This document shows, piece after piece, positions 35,456 to 47,737 of a stretch of DNA of 64,000 bases. Within the stretch, counting starts at the first letter, position 1. The number at the start of each line of letters is the position of its first letter. A program made the position numbers and the translations under genes. The stretch spans positions 25,154,630 to 25,218,629 of the forward strand of contig NC_063451.1 of the NCBI RefSeq assembly GCF_020379485.1, written 5' to 3'. The DNA is from Brassica napus. Taxonomy: Eukaryota; Streptophyta; Magnoliopsida; Brassicales; Brassicaceae. The notes beneath the pieces are model-generated. The model worked only from the letters and a program-made list of their open reading frames with translations, was not told the DNA's origin and ran no database searches.

Positions 35456-38400
35456 TCAAGTGCAGCTGATTTGCTGCGGCCGCTTGATTACCTTATCCAA
35501 GTTGCTGGAGACTGCTTTGGTTAGGTTAGGGTCCTCAAAACCAAGCTCTGCTCCAAATCTTTTGTAGTCATAACAACAAAACCAAATTTCAACCAAAAAA
35601 ACATAACTATTGTCAGCTCAGTTTCACTGCAGAGTCCTTCAATTAGATTTGGCTTATAGAGTCTGTTGACTTACTCTGGATTCAGGATCAGTTTCTGAAC
35701 CTCTTTGATGGCTGAGCTAGCTGCGTATAGCGATATCTTCCCTATCTGATATTACAAAACGCAAACCATTTTCAAGGATTTTAGAACTAAAGGCACTGAG
35801 AAGGTTAATGGTTTGTCCTAATGGGAAGGCGGTTTCATAGTTTTCTTACCTCTAGAATCTGAGGTTTTGCCTTGTGGTCGTACGGTAAACACCGGATCTC
35901 TTCAGCTAGCCTTGCTGACTCTCCAACGCTTTCAGGGCACAAGAAGTCTAGAGCCACCTGAACATTTGACTGAGAAGTGTATACGAGAGAAGTTTAGTTT
36001 CTTTAGAAGCGCAATGGAAGACAAAACTCATTTTGATTCTACGTTGCATAAAAACATATTACCTGAAGATTTCTGAACTGGAACGGACATCCAGCTGGAA
36101 TGAAGATAGCCTCACCACGATGTTGCTCAAACGTCCAAGGCTCAACTCCTGAAACAATAGCAGGAGTCATCTCTCATGTTTCCAGACAATAAACGTTTGG
36201 ACATAGACATAATGTTCATTTTTCTCACCAAATTCATCTTTTAGTTGTCTCTTGTGGTGTTCATTTAAGAACAGCCCTTCAAACAACGGACGTGACACCT
36301 GAAACCCACGTAAACAAACTTGGAAAGTCAAATCATTTCGACATACAAAAAGATGATTTTCACATTTTATATATTGATTAAGCAGACAAGACTCACAAAA
36401 TCAAACTTAAGACTATCATCAGGCTTCTGGAACGTTCTCTGCAAATACTCGGCCAGCTTTGGGACGTCTTGGCGCCTGAAGACATCCCACTGGACTCCTC
36501 CTGCACATGAAGACGTGCAAGAAGATTCCATATTGTGACTCGACATCATCTCAGATTCATTCTTCTCGGTATTGGCTCTACCAGGTGATAGATCATGTAT
36601 CTCTCCGTCCATTAATTTTTCCTCAGGGCTAACAAGTGACTCATTCTCTCCCATCTTCTCGTCAGGTTCTCTTGGACCGTGATTTGTCTCTCTCACCGTT
36701 TCGAGTTTTGTTCCTTCAGATGTGTGCACCAAGAGGTATACCTGATAACAGTTTCACAACTCAAATTACTATATTTACTAACATGATCAAAGAGGTGTGA
36801 TTTATTATAATCTAAGAGCTGAGTAATGTACCATGTCACGCATGCTGTAGTGTATACTAGTCAACAAATCGCCAGCATCAGATTCTTTATACGTCCCACA
36901 AGACACTATAACCTTTGGACCAGAATCGTTTTGGAGCGAGTAATGAGGCATCTTGGCTGCAACGTTCAGAAGGCCTAACCGGGGATGTATGTACTCAAGA
37001 AACGGAAACCTTCTGATAAACTCAGGTCTCTGGTAGAATATAAACTCTTCGGACGCACTTGGGCTCGGCCAGTCCTTTAACCTCCACGTTAGCGGCAGAC
37101 CTGTCTCTTGGTTCCTTCCATCTCTATATGCTTTTATAAACTCTCCAAGCCTTACCTCAACCTGTGAATCAAGTTAATCAACACTAATGAATCTGTACAC
37201 AAACAATAAGAAGATATAAAAATAACAAAGCAAAACTTTACCTCTGAGCCATCCAAGCAATTTATGGCCTTCAAGAATGGATCATGTTCTGATGAAACCT
37301 CTTCTATATCCCTCCAGATAGTCTCAGGATCCCATCTAGAGAGAGATGACTCATCAAGCACCCTCTTCACAACAACAATCCGACCCTCTGACCATTGTTT
37401 CTCAAAAGTAGCTACTCCATCAGATCTAACCGTTTCAAGTGACGGGCTATACACAGAGTTGTCACACAGCTCAGGGCTACAAAGATCAGATACCTTGCAG
37501 CCGTTAACCATCTCCTCAGCGTTTTTCACAAGCTTTGCAACCCAATTCATCTTGAAAATGCGAGCGAGGTTCAAAGACTTGGAACCACAGCCTCCATGTT
37601 CCTTAGGAGGGCAGGGGATGCTCCCATCATCGTTGGCTTCCCATTCAGGAAACTTGTTTGAAAAGTTCAGCTTTAGTTTAGGAACTCCTGTTCTCTCTCC
37701 TATGGTTTGGCTAGTCCCACCAATCTCAGCTCGTAGATCTTGACAGCATCTTAGGCACAGGTCAAATGAGCAGTTAGGACAACGACGGTAGTAGTCAACA
37801 ACTGGTACCTGACACACGTTGCTGTATGGAAATACAAAACTCAATCAGAACATGTGCTCAAAAGACATAGTTGCAGGGCATGTAAGAGGGAGATATACCA
37901 GCACATCTGGTCATCAGCTTTCAGTCTTGCCCTGACAAGATCAATCTCAGCTCCTGCAGTGCAGAACAAACTAATGTTAAACTCAAATGAAGTTACTACT
38001 ATATGATTCATCAATTGTCACTGTAAATTAAAAAATTCAGGCTCACCACGAAGCTTCTTTTCTAGCTCTAGTTCTGTACATTGATCAAGATGGATTTGCT
38101 TTATCACTGGAAGGACAGCTGATAACAGACGATAAAGATACTGCAATTTTTGCAAAACTGGTATTCCCTGGATCCTAACCTGCAAAGTTTCCACAAAGAG
38201 CCATCTCATTGTCCTAAACAGATGTAACCTCAAAAAAAAAAAGGTAGCAACGGTTTGAATCTCTGGATATACAAGTTCATACCTTTATTGTATTATCAGA
38301 ACGAAGGCAGTGTTTGCAATCACACAGACCACGGCACGCAGGGCAAACTTTCTCTACTTCTTCAAGTGGTATCTCCGAGTACCTTACAAAGCAATAGACA

Positions 38401-39346
38401 TCATCAAGTACAAACCAGAGGTTTACAAAACTCTAATATAAACAGAATAAAAAGAAAACTCACTGTATCGATATACAAGCGTCGCAGAAGGCTCTTTGAT
38501 TGCACTTGAGGCAAGATATGATTCTCTCTCTATCTTTTCTCAGGCAGTGATGACAAGTTTGCCCCAAAGACTCTTCAGAGACATCTGTGCTTTCTCCTGA
38601 ATATTCCTAGAAGACATAGAAACATTTACTTTAATCTTAAAATGCTCTTCAAAATATTTTCCAAATTTGTAAAGAAAAAAATATTAAAATCTTTACTGAA
38701 TAGCCTACAGCCCCCAAAATCTCAGGGCCGGCCCAGGATAAGTACTGTTTAGTGTTTAAACAATGAGAAAAGTTATAGATTAATGTACCATAGGACTCAT
38801 GCTTTGGTGAGATCTCTCGCGTGACCGGTCCGCAGACGGTGGTGTCCTCCTATAAGATCTATAGCTCTCTTCGAACATCCCAGCATCATCACCATCCACC
38901 TCATCGTTCAAATCAACAGCGACACGTGGAGAGAAGCCCCTCATCATAGGCGTCTCAGGCAAGTACCTACTCATGATTTTATCGTGTCTCTTCTCTCTAA
39001 TACCACCATCGTACTTGGTGGAGCCAGAGGCGTGGCCGCCGTTGCTGCTGCTAGGAGGAGGGATCACGAGCTGATCATCGACTGAGTAAGTATCTGCTTC
39101 GCCTAACGGCGGCGAGCTCCTCCTCTGCACTTTCTTCTGGCTGGCGCGGGAGGCTGAGTTAGCAGCGCGCTTCTTGGCCTGGACGTAGTGCTTCTCGCAC
39201 ACGGTCTTGTCGGGCATGGACATCGCGGTGCATCTCCACTGCTTGCCGTCTGACCTCTTGCAACGTAGCTCGTCTGGAATCCCGATAGTGACTTCGCCGT
39301 TGGCGTTGCCGGAGCCGGATCGAGTTTGCTCGTTAGCACCACTCAT
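35456..39346 (-). CDS. JMJ24: JMJ24-type WRC/RING/JmjC protein, non-canonical JmjC site
   Basis: Thirteen coding exons on the minus strand: 38789-39346, 38464-38606, 38283-38382, 38047-38179, 37899-37953, 37242-37821, 36832-37161, 36397-36741, 36229-36298, 36063-36148, 35850-35969, 35675-35745 and 35456-35558. They close in phase to 897 residues (Arabidopsis At1g09060 about 930). A WRC domain near the N-terminus ([13 protein letters not shown]) is followed by a RING-like Cys cluster (about 203-255, C-H-H-C ... C-D-C-K-H-C), a second Cys-rich zone in exon 6, and a KDM3-type JmjC domain (about 550-840). The iron-binding triad is incomplete: H627-Y-S629 replaces H-x-D, and F794 (P-A-G-C-P-F-Q) replaces the distal His. 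Arabidopsis JMJ24 is reported to act as a RING E3 ligase on CMT3 rather than as a demethylase. ATG 39346 is the first ATG of the exon. Confidence 0.92.
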
Positions 39347-39354
39347 TGTGATCA

Positions 39355-39732
39355 AGATTTAATCTGCATTGTTTAAGTAAGCTTAATCAGTAAAAATCAG
39401 AACTTCAACACTCACTACAAACCTAAATTGAGATTTGACCTGCATTGTTCAGTAATCTCAATCAGTAAAAATCAAAACTTTAGCACTCACTACAAATCCT
39501 AAATTAAGATTTGACATGTATTGTTAAGTATGCTCAGTCAGTAAAAATCAAAACTTTAGCACTCAGTACAAACCTTAATTAAGTTTTGACCTCCATTGTT
39601 CAGTAATCTCGATCAGTAAAAATCAGAACTTGGGGACTGACTACAAACCTTAGTTAAGATTTGACCTGTATTGTTAAGTAAGCTGAATCACTAAAAATCA
39701 GAACTTTAGCATTCACTACGAACCCTAGATCA
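39355..39732 (-). repeat. Five tandem 75-76 bp repeats in the JMJ24 5' leader
   Basis: Units start at 39355, 39431, 39507, 39582 and 39657. On the plus strand each reads AGATTTGACCTGCATTGTT, then AGTAAAAATCA, then CACTACAAACC. On the gene's strand a unit contains a TTTTTACTGATT pyrimidine/branch-like stretch followed by AACAATGCAG, a splice-acceptor-like sequence. The copy nearest the gene gives the likely true acceptor, about 25 bp before the ATG. Confidence 0.9.
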
Positions 39733-40377
39733 ACAACAAACGTTCGATCAGCTAAAACTTTTAGCTAGAGGAGTGTGGAGAGAGAGTAGCACAACGAGAC
39801 TGATATTAACATTGATCAATCATTGAGGAGAGGAAACAAACCTAAGGAGCTCAGGAATAGTCAAAATCGAATGAGTATTGGTGAAAGGAGATCCAAAATT
39901 CGAGAGATTTAACATGTACACAAGTGTGTTTTATCAGTTTATATGTATATGAATGTATGATTTTGCTTACGGTGAGAGAAGAAAGAAGCAACGAACCTGA
40001 AGCTAGGGTTTTGCTCGAGAGAAGTTGCAGAGGTAATCGACGGGAGAGAGAAGAGAGAGAAAGACCAATCACATTCTCTTTTTTTTTTTTTTCCTTTTAT
40101 TATTTTCTGTTTTTTTTTTCCTTCTCGCCACTAGAACAAAGAAGCCAACAACTCCCATTCAGACAGAGAGAGCATGATAACATGGGTTCACTTGTTTTCC
40201 TTTTCTTTACTCAAAAGTGGGATCCTCATTGCCACAATTAATTTAATTATAAGATATAGTACACATTCCATATATGGATTAATAAAACAAAAATTTAAGG
40301 AGAATGTGAATTCATATATTATATATTTTCTATATCAACAAAGTATGATATCATGATAATAAAGAAAAGACAAATAT
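39733..40377. other. JMJ24 first noncoding exon and promoter
   Basis: A minus-strand donor CTCACC/GTAAGC at 39969 probably ends the first 5'UTR exon. A GA/CT-rich leader (40020-40060) and T-runs at 40079-40120 follow. No gene. Confidence 0.5.
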
Positions 40378-40794
40378 CCAAAATAGCACATTTCTAAGTT
40401 TATATCACCAAAATAACACTCAAAAACTAAAATGACCAAAATAGCATCTTTCTAAGTTTATCCTTTGAAAATTTTAATTTTTTAATTTTTCAAAATTTGA
40501 AATCTTATCCCCAAAACTTCATTTCTCAACTCTAAACTCTAAACCCTAAACCCTAAACCCTAAACCCTAAACCCTAAACCCTAAACCCTAAACTTTAAAT
40601 CCTAAACCCTAAACCCTAAACCCTAAACTCTAAACGCTAAACCCTAAATCTTAAATCCTAAACCCCACCCTTTAACTCTAAACCCTAAGTTTGTAACTTT
40701 TGATAAAACATTAAATGTTATTTTTGTGACTTTTGACCTTGAGTACTAGTTTGGGAACAAAAACTTGATTTAGTGCTATTTTTGTCATTTTCTC
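40378..40794 (+). repeat. Short element with telomere-like core, copy A
   Basis: About 417 bp bounded by CCAAAATAGCAC at the left and TAGTGCTATTTTTG at the right, inverted ends of about 10 bp. The core 40531-40690 is a run of CCCTAAA units, at first perfect, then degenerate (CTCTAAA, ATCCTAA). No ORF. It is probably a non-autonomous element or dispersed repeat carrying interstitial telomere sequence. Confidence 0.8.
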
Positions 40795-41682
40795 ATAAAG
40801 AAAACCTAAAGTTATATATAGATTTACAAATTGATACAACACAATAGGCATGGATCATACATTCTTTTTTAAATATGAATATATATTAAAATTGACTCGT
40901 ATAAACAAGAATTAGTTCCAGTTACAAGCTCGATTCGAACAAAATTTCTGAGTCTATGTATTACAACAACTAGCTTCGTCCGTCCATTAAATCTGGCACA
41001 ATCTGCTAGTGAGCTTTTAATAAACTTTAGAAATTGATTCATGTTCTCAACCGTCAACGATGACCACGGAGAGTGAGGTTCTCCTCGTTACCTAGGACGT
41101 CAGCAGTCTCTATGTCGTTTTCTGGACTAGCTAGGTCTCGATGGACTCCTCAAAACTTATAACCGTCACTTCCGTGACATTGCGCTAAACATTGTGAAGG
41201 AGAGGAATGCCAAAGATACTAACCGATGGAAGCGCCCCGTAAAACCAGACTATACACCACGCCTCCACCACCAACCCGGACCAAGATGGGGACCGAAGTC
41301 CGCCAAGCCGAGCACGAGAAAAAGAAAAATGGGCCTGAAAAGGCTGCTACTACCAGAGCCGGAAGGAGCTCTAAGACCTGCAAAGCAAGTGTTGCCGAGC
41401 AACAATACCATGAACAAAGAGAGTGCCCATGGTATACATATTTACCGTGTTCTAACGTAAATTACCTTGATTCGGAATTTACATTAGCTTTCGTATTTGG
41501 TTCCATAGCCACTAGTAAGGATTAATGGTAGATAGCGACAGAGATATTTAACGCACCAGCATATTATGTTAGGCAAACGTCATGTTTTTAACAACTGTTC
41601 AACCTATTTGTTTCAGTTCTGACTTTGTGTATCACGACGAATTACACTTTCAATTAATGATGAATATATTTTTGGGCAAATC
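40795..41682. other. Spacer between telomere-repeat elements
   Basis: No recognised gene. A frame at 41194-41460 encodes a basic, proline-rich 88-residue product with no family resemblance and no gene-like surroundings; I treat it as spurious or a decayed remnant. Confidence 0.5.
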
Positions 41683-42086
41683 TCTAAAATAGCACATTTC
41701 TAAGTTTATATCATAAAAATAGCACTCAAAAACTAAAATGACTAAAATAGCACCTTTCTAAATTTATCCTTTGAAAATTTTAATTTTTTTATTTTTCAAA
41801 ATTTGAAATCTTATCCCCAAAACCTCATTTCTAAACTCTAAACCCTAAACTCTAAACCCTAAACCCTAAACCCTAAACCCTAAACTCTAAACCCTAAACT
41901 CTAAACTCTAAACTCTAAACCCTAAACCTTAAACCCTAAACACTAAATCCTAAACCCCACCCTTTAATTCTAAACCCTAAGTTTGTGACTTTTGATAAAA
42001 CATTAAGTATTATTTTTGTGATTTTTGACCTTGAGTACTAGTTTAAGAACAAAAACTTGATTTAGTGCTATTTTTGTTTTTTTCTC
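41683..42086 (+). repeat. Short element with telomere-like core, copy B
   Basis: A second copy in the same orientation as 40378-40794: the same left end (TAAAATAGCACATTTCTAAG), the same CCCTAAA/CTCTAAA core (41831-41990) and the same right end (TTGATTTAGTGCTATTTTTG). The flanks GTACTAGTTT and TTTTGATAAAACATTAA are shared with copy A. Confidence 0.8.
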
Positions 42087-42435
42087 TATATTTTTGGTAT
42101 TGTTTTTTTTTTTTTTTATGCACCAAAGAACAAATTAGAGCGTTACAGTTTCAACTGTTTCCTTCTTTGTTATGCACCAAAGAAACTAAAGATATGAAAT
42201 TTTACAAATTTCCTGCAAGGGTATTATTATATGGATTTTTGCTTCGGAATAAGAGAAATCAATTTGTCATTTATGTTTGGTGTCCAAATCCAGTGAGTGG
42301 AGTAACGTATAACGTATGTTTCAAACTAATATAAATGTTCATGGATGAGAATAAAGTTGCAGAAAATGTGGACGGTGGTAACAACGTCCTTCAACACTCA
42401 GGAAGCTGCTCTGTCATGGGACCATTTATCACATT

Positions 42436-42585
42436 TGGAGACATCGTAACAACGTCCTTCATAACAGTGTGCATCTCTCCCCGCAGCAGGTGTTCAAGCT
42501 CATAGACCGAGATATCAAGAATGCCATCACTGCGAGACAGCAAAAGAGGAACTTCTTAGGACTAATGACCCTTTGGATCGGATGA
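42436..42585 (+). pseudogene. C-terminal remnant of a LINE-type reverse transcriptase
   Basis: A 49-codon open stretch ending in TGA reads W-R-H-R-N-N-V-L-H-N, then V-F-K-L-I-D-R-D-I-K-N-A-I-T-A-R, then a final L-M-T-L-W-I. This is the characteristic tail of plant non-LTR retrotransposon reverse transcriptases, after the zinc-binding region. Upstream (42360-42435) there is a partial repeat of the same words (TGGTAACAACGTCCTTCA). Everything else of the LINE is missing or unrecognisable. Confidence 0.7.
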
Positions 42586-43147
42586 CCACCATCTCTAGTT
42601 CAAAATCTACTGATTTTTTTGTTTTTTATCTAATTTTTGCCAAGAAATAAGTGTGTAAAAGTCTTTAACTTGGTTAGGACAAACATTTCATTAAGATTAA
42701 TGATATTTACAGTTTAGCAAACAAAAAAAAGAAAAAATGTGGACGGTGGTGCCGGGTGCGTTAGGGCCACGCGAGGTATGGAGACAAGGCTATCGTTGAA
42801 ACTAAAAGATTATTCGACCAAGAAAACGAGAACCAATAAGAGGATAAGCAACTAAACACTTTATAGTATAGATTATCCCCACGCGCATGGCTATTGAGTC
42901 TTGACTACAAAGGAAAACACCAAACAAGATTCTCCTCTAGATTATTATTATCCTTTTCAAAAGATTCTTTCTCTTTTTTCTTAAGTTTCTAAGCATGAGT
43001 GAAAAGGTTAAGTTTATTAGCAAATCGACCGGTAAATGCGAGCAAATTCATTTTCAAGCAGCTCCAAAGAATTAGAAGAGCCGCAAGACGTTTTGATTTT
43101 CTTTAACCAATACTTTTATTTGAAATTAAACAAAACAAATTCGCGTC
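42586..43147. other. Intergenic, no feature recognised
   Basis: AT-rich sequence with A-runs near 42724. The phrase ATGTGGACGGTGGT at about 42736 also occurs at 42365. No supported gene. Confidence 0.5.
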
Positions 43148-43227
43148 TAAAAGCATCTCCAACCCACCTCTATATTTGTTTCTATAATAGCATTTAGAGG
43201 TAAAATCACTTCAACCATACTCTATTT

Positions 43228-43600
43228 CACTACAAGAAAACGTGCTCATAACAACGAACATTTACGACGAAAATATTTCGTCGTAAATTTACATGGTCTT
43301 TACAACGAAATTACGAAGAATCTAACTTTCGTCGTAAACGCCATGTAAATTTACGACGAACTGATTTCGTCGTAAACTCCATGTAAGTTTACGACGAATG
43401 TACGTGGAATGAGAAATACGTTGTAATCATTACATCGACATTACAACGAAGCATGTTACCGTTATATTTAGGTGAAAACGTGTATTCAATGGGCTTTAAC
43501 TTACCTAATTTCGTCGTAAAGTCGTTGTAAATAATATGTTAAAACCATGTAAAATCCATGTAAAATATTCCTTGTAAAATCGTTGTTATATTTCAACTAC
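43228..43600 (+). repeat. CACTA 5' subterminal repeats
   Basis: Many copies, in both orientations, of the 10-12 bp word TTTACGACGAAA / TTTCGTCGTAAA between 43258 and 43540. These are the expected binding sites of element-encoded DNA-binding protein. A TATATATA stretch follows at 43618-43627, then the transposase leader. Confidence 0.85.
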
Positions 43601-43732
43601 CCAACTCGAAAATTTCTCTATATATATGTCATTTCCCACAACTCTCTTCCTCACAACACACAAACGGGAGAAAAAAAAAATCAGAAAAAAAAATCAGAAA
43701 AAAAAAGATTTCAAAAAAAAATCTAAGAAAAA

Positions 43733-46700
43733 ATGGCCGGTAGCGGTAGTATTTACGAGTTACGGAGTTGGATGTATTTGCACAAAGATTCCGACAGGAG
43801 GGTGACGAACGCATTTCTGAGCGGGCTAGAGACATTCATGCACCAGGCGGGCTGTACACCGATCACACAGGAAAGCGGTAAGATGTTCTGCCCTTGTCGG
43901 AAATGCAAGAATTCAAAATTTGCACGTAGTGAAACTGTATGGAAGCATTTAGTAAACAGAGGATTTACACCACAGTACTACATTTGGTATCAACATGGAG
44001 AGGGTTATGGGGGAAATGAAGCTAGTAGTAGTAATAATAATTTTGAGGATGGTCATCATAGTGAAGAACCGAATCATTTGCATAATGAATATAATTATCA
44101 TCAAGATCATGAGCAGATGGTAGATCATGATAGGGTTCAAGATATGATTAGTGATGCATTTTTAGAAACAACTACAACAATAGCTGATGGAACTGGAAAT
44201 GTAGAAGAACCTAATTTGGATGCAAAAAGTTTTATGAAATGCTAGATGCTGCAAATCAACCAATCTACACTGGTTGTAGAGAAGGTCTCTCTAAATTGTC
44301 TCTAGCAGCTAGGATGATGAATATTAAAACGGATCATAATTTACCTGAGAATTGCATGGATGCATGGGCGGAGTTGTTTAAAGAGTATTTGCCAGAAGAC
44401 AACGTGTCTGCTGAATCTTATTATGAGATTCAGAAATTGGTTTATAGTCTTGGGTTGCCTTCGGAGATGATTGATGTTTGCATCGACAACTGCATGATCT
44501 ACTGGAAAGAAGATGACAAGTTAGAAGAGTGTCGATTCTGCAAAAAACCACGATTCAAACCGCAAGGCCGTGGGAGGAATAGGGTACCGTACCAAAGGAT
44601 GTGGTACCTACCAATTACAGACAGATTGAAAAGATTATATCAATCTGAGAGGACTGCTGCATCGATGAGGTGGCATGCGGAACATGTCCAGAGAGATGGT
44701 GAGGTTGCACATCCATCAGACGCAAGAGCGTGGAAACATTTCAACAAGGTACACGCAGATTTTGCTACAAATATTCGGAATGTCTATCTTGGGTTATGCA
44801 CCGATGGATTTAGTCCATTTGGAATGTCTGGTAGACAATATTCTTTGTGGCCAGTCATTCTTACGCCGTACAATTTACCGCCGGATATGTGCATGGAACA
44901 AGAATTTCTATTTTTGACCATATTAATCCCTGGGCCGAAGCATCCAAAACGGTCTCTTGATGTTTTTCTTCAACCGTTGATAGAAGAGCTAAAGCAATTG
45001 TGGTCAGAAGGGGTGAGGACGTACGATTGTTCCTTGAAAAACAATTTTACGATGCGAGCAGTTCTGCTGTGGACGATAAGTGATTTCCCTGCTTATGGGA
45101 TGTTGTCTGGCTGGACAACACATGGAAGATTATCTTGTCCATATTGTCTTGGATCGACAGATGCTTTTCAACTGAAGAATGGTAGGAAGAGTTGTTGGTT
45201 TGACTGTCATCGTCGCTTTCTTCCACTTGCCCATCCGTACAGAAGAAATAAGACATTGTTTCGGCACAAAAAAATTGTCAGAGACGGTCCTCCTCCATAT
45301 CTCACCGGCCAGCAGATCGAAGCAGACATTGATTATTACGGAGCTCAGGAAACAGTTAAAGTTGGAGGAAATTGGCATGTTCCTGGAAATATGCCTGATG
45401 GATATGGTGTGTCTCACAATTGGCATAAGAAGAGTATATTTTGGGAGCTACCCTATTGGAAGGATCTTCTCTTACGCCACAATCTGGATGTCATGCATAT
45501 TGAGAAGAACTTTTTTGAGAACATCATGAATACATTACTTAACGTCCCTGGGAAGACAAAAGATAACAAAAAGTCAAGGATGGACTTACCTGATATTTGC
45601 TCAAGAAGTGAGTTACATATCAAGAGCAATGGAAACGTTCCTGTTCCCATCTTCCGGTTGTCATCAGAAGCCAAAACAACCTTGTTTGACTGGGTTGCAT
45701 CAGAAGTTAAGTTTCCTGATGGTTATGTTTCAAATCTGTCAAGATGTGTTGAACGAGGTCAAAAGTTCTCCGGAATGAAGAGTCATGATTGTCATGTGTT
45801 TATGCAACGACTACTTCCATTTGCTTTTGCCGAGCTCCTTCCAGCAAATGTCCATGAAGCACTTGCAGGTAATTATAAAACGTTAATATATATACATATG
45901 TTATGAAATGTTATTAATTTGATTACTTTTGCAATATACAGCCATCGGCGCTTTTTTCAGAGATCTCAGCACACGTACGTTCAAGGAAGAAGTCATCGAA
46001 CAACTTCATCATAACATTCCGATCATATTGTGCAACCTGGAGAAGATATTTCCTCCTTCATTTTTTGACGTCATGGAGCATCTAGTTGTCCACCTACCGT
46101 ATGAAGCATTGCTTCGTGGACCTGTTCACAACGGATGGATGTATCCGTATGAGCGACAGATGAAACATTTGAAGGGGAAAGCAAGAAATCTTGCAAAGGT
46201 GGAAGGTTCAATAGTTGCGGGAAGTTTGACAGCCGAAACATCTAACTTCACATCATACTACTTTGCTCCAACTGTTCGTACGAGGAAAAGAGTTCCTAGA
46301 AGATATGATGATGGTGGAGTACCGACATCATATCCAATTGATGGTGTTCCTGACATTTTCTGCGAAATTGCACGGTTTGGTGGTAAAACGAAAGAAGTAT
46401 GGTGGTCATGTGAAGAGGATAAACATAGTGCCCACACTTATATTCTGCTCAACTGCGAGGATGCTGTGACCCGTTACTTTGAAAGGTAAATATTTTTGTG
46501 AATGTTAATTATATGAATTGCAGTTAATTATGTATGACTTGATTATTTGTTTAATTTGCAGCATGTTTGTATCTCAAGTTGAAGAAGCAATACCAGGAAT
46601 ATCTGCAACTGATGTGGACACACGTAAAGATAAGCACTTTGTCAAGTGGTTAAAATCACAGGTACGTAATATATCTCATACATTGATTAATTAAGTACGT

Positions 46701-47458
46701 AATATATCTCATACATTGATTAATTAAGTAAGTGTTTTGATACTTCAATATTAATTAAGAATAACTGCTTTTGGCAGGTTGATTATGACGATCCTTATCA
46801 TCCCGTATGGTTTCACGAATTGGTTCAAGGTCCAGTTGCAAAGGTCACCACATCACTTATATATTTCACACGAGGATTTACCTTTCACACATACGAGTAT
46901 GGGAGACATCGGGCAACGAGTAACTACGGAATATGTGTGAAAGGTGAAACGGACTTTTACGGGATCTTGCAGGAGATTATTGAAGTGGAATTTCCGGGGT
47001 TATTGAAGCTAAAATGCGTCCTCTTCAAATGTGAATGGTTCGATCCTGTTGTGAACCGAGGGATTCGGTATAACAAATTTGGTGTTGTGGATGTCAATTT
47101 TGGGAGAAGATACAACAAATTTGAGCCTTTCATTTTAGCTTCACAAGCCGAGCAAGTAAGCTTCCTTCCTTATCCTCGGCTTCGAACTTCCGGGATAAAC
47201 TGGTTAGCTGCTATCAAAATTACACCTCGTGGACGCATTGTCGCTGGAGAAGAACCGCCCTTGCAAGAAGAAGACGCTATCAATGAAGTTGAGGTACCAG
47301 AACAACCAACTGATGAAATCCTTTTGATCGACCCGCAAAACTTTCAATATGAAGATATTCCCGAAGATGCGACAGATGAAGCACGTGAAGACGAGTTCGA
47401 GAGAAGCGACGATGATGATTGTAATGATAGTGATGAGAACGAAAACGATTTAGAGTGA
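43733..47458 (+). pseudogene. CACTA TNP2-type transposase, frameshifted
   Basis: Parts: 43733 to about 44228 (transposase-associated domain with Y-E-L-R-S-W-M-Y and a C-X2-C zinc motif in F-C-P-C-R-K-C), then 44229-45868 (Transposase_21; W-T-T-H-G-R-L-S-C-P-Y-C and D-V-M-H-I-E-K-N), 45942-46485 (DUF4218; H-L-V-V-H-L-P-Y-E), 46562-46661 and 46778-47458 (DUF4216 plus acidic tail). The introns have good GT-AG ends and phases close after the first junction. The first two parts are in different frames and meet at the run of five A at 44224-44228; the family reads through this point, so a one-base change has broken the gene. Otherwise no stop is seen. Confidence 0.88.
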
Positions 47459-47737
47459 TGTAATATTGATGAGAACGAAAACGATTTAGAGTGATGTAAT
47501 ATATGTCTCTGATGTTGTATTTCTCTATTGTAACGTATGTTTAAAGAAATATTGTTTTTTTACCATCCTAATGTATGTGTAACAAATGTTGTTTTATATA
47601 ATATGTATTTGTGTTAATTTTTAAAAAATTATTTGGAGTTTTAGGGTTTTAGAGTTTAAGTTGGAGAAAGAGCACAAAGTAGTAGAGAAGAAGAGACTTT
47701 GGGGTTTAGGGATTTCATTCTCGGTGTTTAGGGTTAA

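Noticed and set aside
40531..40690. True chromosome end or CRISPR-like array
   Set aside because: The CCCTAAA runs are internal, degenerate and embedded in a repeated 410-bp unit; there are no regularly spaced unique spacers.
41194..41525. Two overlapping plus-strand frames of 88 and 99 codons
   Set aside because: No family resemblance, no promoter or splice context, and they lie between two repeats; they overlap in different frames as random ORFs do.
43733..47458. A host zinc-finger gene next to JMJ24
   Set aside because: Its domains are those of CACTA transposases and it lies between CACTA inverted repeats with a TTT target duplication.
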